Positions 8,413 through 10,746 of a DNA stretch of 10,746 bases are shown piece by piece. The stretch is taken from positions 1-10,746 of the forward strand of contig JAMQCK010001207.1 in NCBI GenBank assembly GCA_024196135.1, written 5' to 3'. Positions within the stretch are counted from its first letter, which is position 1. Every line of letters begins with the position of its first letter. A program made the position numbers and the translations under genes. Source of the DNA: Pleurotus ostreatus/Saccharomyces cerevisiae fusant (taxonomy: Eukaryota; Opisthokonta). The notes beneath the pieces were generated by a model. It saw only the letters and a program-made list of their open reading frames with translations. It did no database searches and had not been told where the DNA came from.

Positions 8413-9597
8413 TCAGCTCAACCAGGTCGTCCACTTATTGTCCTTCCCCAGAATGACCTCCGCGATCTGCTTCGCAAGGACGCGGTTCGTCTGTTCACTA
8501 GGATGGAGCTCATCCCACCTAGTATGCGTCAGCAACGCGTTCGATTCAAGCAGGGTCTCACCAAGGGCGGCTCACCACATATAACTGTCCCTGTCTGTAC
8601 CCTCCACCGTGGTGCACGGCACGGTCTCCGTCACATCCTGCAGCTCTTCATAAATGCACGAGTACGTAGGATCGACGACGTTGAAGGCTGCGGTGCCGTT
8701 GAGATACGCGTCCGGGTGCTCATGAATGTCGTAGAAGAGCGCATGGGAGTCGAAGAGCCCTACATGAAGTGTCAGCTCTCGACGAATGACTTCAATGCAA
8801 GGATACAGCTTACCGACGTGAGCGCCCTCCAAGCTCGGAACAAGATCTTCCAGAAGCAGCTTCGCTATCTCGTTCCCCGCCGTGGTTAGCTCCTTCATGC
8901 CCAGGTGCCAGGCCGTCGCATTCTTGATCTCGGTCGTGAACTTGTTTGGGTAGGCGTCCGGCAAGTACATGGGTGCATACTCGAGGGGAATCATCTGCGG
9001 AGACGGTCAGCGCCTCAGGTCGAAGCCTCCACATACTTCATGACTCACATTCTGCCACAGGAAGTTCCTCGCACCGCGGTCGTACAACGTCTTGACCCAA
9101 TTAACTGCGCACTGCACCGTGTCCACCACCGTCGCGTTGCCGATCTCGTGCCCAGTGAGCAAGCCCCATACCCCGACATCGTTAGTCCCAATCTAAAGCG
9201 TGTACAGGGAATTGTCTGGCGTCACGGTCGATGGAATCGTTCCGTTTCCCTCGCTCGCGCAGAACGCCGGCAGCTGCTTCTCATAGAGAGAGTCATAGAT
9301 GCTTGGGGTGAGATTCGTCGAGCACACGGCGCCGGACTTGGCGAAGGGGTATAATTCAAGGCCGGCTGTCGGGTTCTCGTCGTCCCTACCTCTCGACGCA
9401 TCGACGTACTGCACGGCGTATTTGGGCCAGGGCAGGCCGCCATCCCAGACGAGGTCGACGTCCGTATACGAGTCGCCGAAAGTAATCAAGTTGGTGATCT
9501 GATCCTTCGCCAGCGCGGCCATAGCGAGCTCGGCCACCATCGATAGGATAGTAAAGACAACAAGGACAACAAGGTTGAAGGGAAAGCGCACAGTCAT
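8413..9597 (-). pseudogene. CE16-type GDSL/SGNH acetylesterase gene interrupted by an in-frame TAG
   Basis: Secreted SGNH-fold esterase; CE16 members remove acetyl groups from xylo- and manno-oligosaccharides. Exons: 9597-9049, 8994-8814, 8759-8576, 8518-8413; 339 codons if the stop is ignored. Introns are 54, 54 and 57 nt with GTGAGT, GTAAGC and GTGAGC donors. Signal peptide ~1-27. Block I is FGDSYTD with nucleophile Ser43. Block III is IGTND (136-140). Block V is WWDELHPSEQT with Asp307 and His310. Codon 135 (9195-9193) is TAG, after TPDNSLYTL and directly before IGTND, a place where CE16 proteins usually have Trp. Translation would stop at 134 residues, losing blocks III and V. Everything downstream stays in frame with correct splice sites and all catalytic residues, so the change is recent, a nonfunctional allele, or a base error; Trp TGG to TAG needs one change. 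A new intron removing the TAG would delete conserved sequence and lacks signals. Confidence 0.85.
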
Positions 9598-9850
9598 GAT
9601 TTGAACCTCAGGCGAGTGGAGGACGTACTGCGCTGGTGAGGGCTCAATAGCAGGATGAGAATCCAGCTCGATGGACGATGGCTTTTGTACAAGGCGTAGA
9701 TAGTCCGTGTTACTGGTGCTGATATCTCGATACGAAGAGTAGGTTGGAAACCTTCGACCGCCACAGGAGCACACGAGCAAAGGGCTACTTTTTGCGGGCA
9801 GAGCATCGTATAGTGCGCCAAACTCGCTATCGTTTGTCACGGCTTGAGTG
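9598..9850. other. CE16 upstream region, 253 bp
   Basis: It lies immediately 5' of the CE16 ATG on the minus strand. The CE16 frame stays open upstream to 9840, but those residues precede the signal peptide and look like leader. No clear TATA box seen. Confidence 0.35.
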
Positions 9851-10199
9851 TCAAGTTGGCGAAACGCGACTAGTTCTCTTGACTCCGACGTTAGACGCCG
9901 ACATGGAGCCCACGCGCCACGAGTGGTTCAGCAGCAAGGCACTACTTCCTGCAACTAGCAGCGCCAAGGCCATATTCAGAGCGTTCAGTACGGAGCGAAG
10001 GGTTGAGGCATAAAAAAGTGTGAAACAGACGCTGATGATGAGAGTAGAGAAGGACACCCCGCTATCCCAATGCACGTGGAAGTCACGCGCTTCTCGAATT
10101 GGCGAACAATGTTCTGAACAATTGTGGACGGCTCAGAGTTGACCGTCACTCGATAAGAACTGCAAGAGAGAGGGGAGCCATTTGATTTCAAGTTTAGTT
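9851..10199 (-). other. Possible downstream exons of the membrane-protein gene (unresolved)
   Basis: Two coding-like stretches follow the membrane exon on the same strand. From ~10159, after a strong pyrimidine-rich acceptor (CTCTCTCTTGCAG), one frame reads SYRVTVNSEPSTIVQNIVRQ and on. From ~10075 to a TGA at 9851 another frame contains two hydrophobic segments (FSTLIISVCFTLFYASTL, then ALNMALALLVAGSSALLL). One GTGCAT...CATCAG intron of 44 nt would join them in frame, but it would drop part of the first hydrophobic segment. I could not connect them convincingly to the exon ending at 10313. They may be real exons, or remnants if the gene is damaged. Confidence 0.3.
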
Positions 10200-10312
10200 A
10201 TACGAAGAATGGTAATCAGGTAGTCTCAAGTGCTAGAAGCTTGAATAGCATATCCAAATTGTACTCGAGTGAAGCAAGTCGATCCATCATCCATAGTGCC
10301 GTACTCATGACT
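10200..10312. other. AT-rich stretch after the membrane exon, probable intron or 3' flank
   Basis: AT-rich compared with its surroundings. A frame on the minus strand from ~10330 to ~10209 reads STALWMMDRLASLEYNLDM and ends at TGA. Possible donors (GTACGG near 10303, GTACAA near 10264, GTATAA near 10203) are present, but no combination gives a clear model. Confidence 0.25.
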
Positions 10313-10746
10313 TCAGAGCTCTTGGAGACTAAACAAACAACGGCCAAATAAGATAACGGGCCATGCCAACAAGAGGCCTCCCACAATGGCAGCTAACGCG
10401 GTCTGCGCCGCCGTCAACGCTACATGCCCACTGGCTCGAAGGATCGCAGCTCCGATGGCGCCCTCCGCCGGGAACAGGCCGCAATTGAGTAGGAAGAATA
10501 TGAGAAGGTATTTCCTCTTCAGTAGCCTCCAGATATGCACCGTGAGCAGGGATAGAATGGCGGTACCGATGGCGCCAGCGCGGGCTACCCCTCTTTCCGG
10601 GACGTTCCACGATGAGTCCAGACCATGTTTGTAGAGGAGAAGCTGGTGTCCGATGACGGTTCCAATGACTACGACGCCCATCCTGAAGGCAGTCACGAGG
10701 ACGAAGATGTAGAAGAAGCCGCATTGTCTCTCGGCGGAAGTTGGAG
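10313..10746 (-). CDS. Multi-pass membrane protein, N-terminus beyond the window edge
   Basis: On the minus strand the frame is open from the window edge at 10746 to a TGA at 10313-10315, about 143 residues. It starts inside the protein (TSAERQCGFFYIFVLVTAF). There are about four hydrophobic segments: GFFYIFVLVTAFRMGVVVIG, AGAIGTAILSLLTVHIW, a KYLLIFFLLNCGLF region, and ALAAIVGGLLLAWPVILFG. The pattern of a transmembrane helix ending in HIWRLLKRKY with a Trp-containing loop before it (LDSSWNVP) is like fungal seven-helix proteins of the DUF6534 type; this is a weak, topology-level resemblance. The frame ends soon after the last hydrophobic segment, so the true exon probably ends at a donor before 10313, or the protein is short. 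I see no signal for the start, which lies outside. Confidence 0.55.
   Translation of the reverse strand, partial: PTSAERQCGFFYIFVLVTAFRMGVVVIGTVIGHQLLLYKHGLDSSWNVPERGVARAGAIGTAILSLLTVHIWRLLKRKYLLIFFLLNCGLFPAEGAIGAAILRASGHVALTAAQTALAAIVGGLLLAWPVILFGRCLFSLQEL

Noticed and set aside
9193..9230. An intron ending at the CTTTAG (acceptor at the TAG) that would remove the CE16 stop codon
   Set aside because: The best donor (GTGACG at ~9226) would give an intron of only ~34 nt with no branch point, and it would delete TPDNSLYTL, which is conserved in the family. The neighbouring introns are 54-57 nt with clear signals.

Overview
The window looks like nuclear DNA of a filamentous basidiomycete, probably a wood- or litter-decaying agaricomycete. 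Three things point there. The genes are cut by many introns of about 46-57 nt with GTGCGT/GTGAGT/GTAAGG-type donors, CTGAC/TTGAC-like branch points and an AG 10-16 nt downstream. Two secreted plant-cell-wall enzymes are present (an AA9 lytic polysaccharide monooxygenase and a CE16-type GDSL acetylesterase). The DNA is GC-rich and compact. All gene models were spliced by eye; each model reported in full closes to an integral number of codons.

Layout from left to right: the C-terminal end of an unidentified + strand gene (1-240); then a run of genes all on the minus strand. These are a Ser/Pro-rich disordered protein (1503 to 523), a small helical protein of 158 aa in four exons (2752 to 2065), an AA9 monooxygenase of 443 aa in eight exons with a Ser/Thr linker and a four-cysteine C-terminal module (5088 to 3394), the checkpoint clamp-loader subunit RAD17 of 666 aa in eleven exons (8036 to 5526), a CE16/GDSL acetylesterase in four exons that carries an in-frame TAG (9597 to 8413), and an edge-truncated multi-pass membrane protein (from beyond 10746 to about 10313, possibly with more exons down to 9851).

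The AA9 enzyme (oxidative chain cleavage) and the CE16 esterase (deacetylation of hemicellulose-derived sugars) would both act outside the cell on lignocellulose. RAD17, between them, is a housekeeping nuclear gene, so this is not a dedicated cluster. The most notable point is the stop codon in the otherwise intact CE16 gene, which sits immediately before the GTND catalytic block. I see no mobile element, tRNA, rRNA, CRISPR or novel defence-type system.
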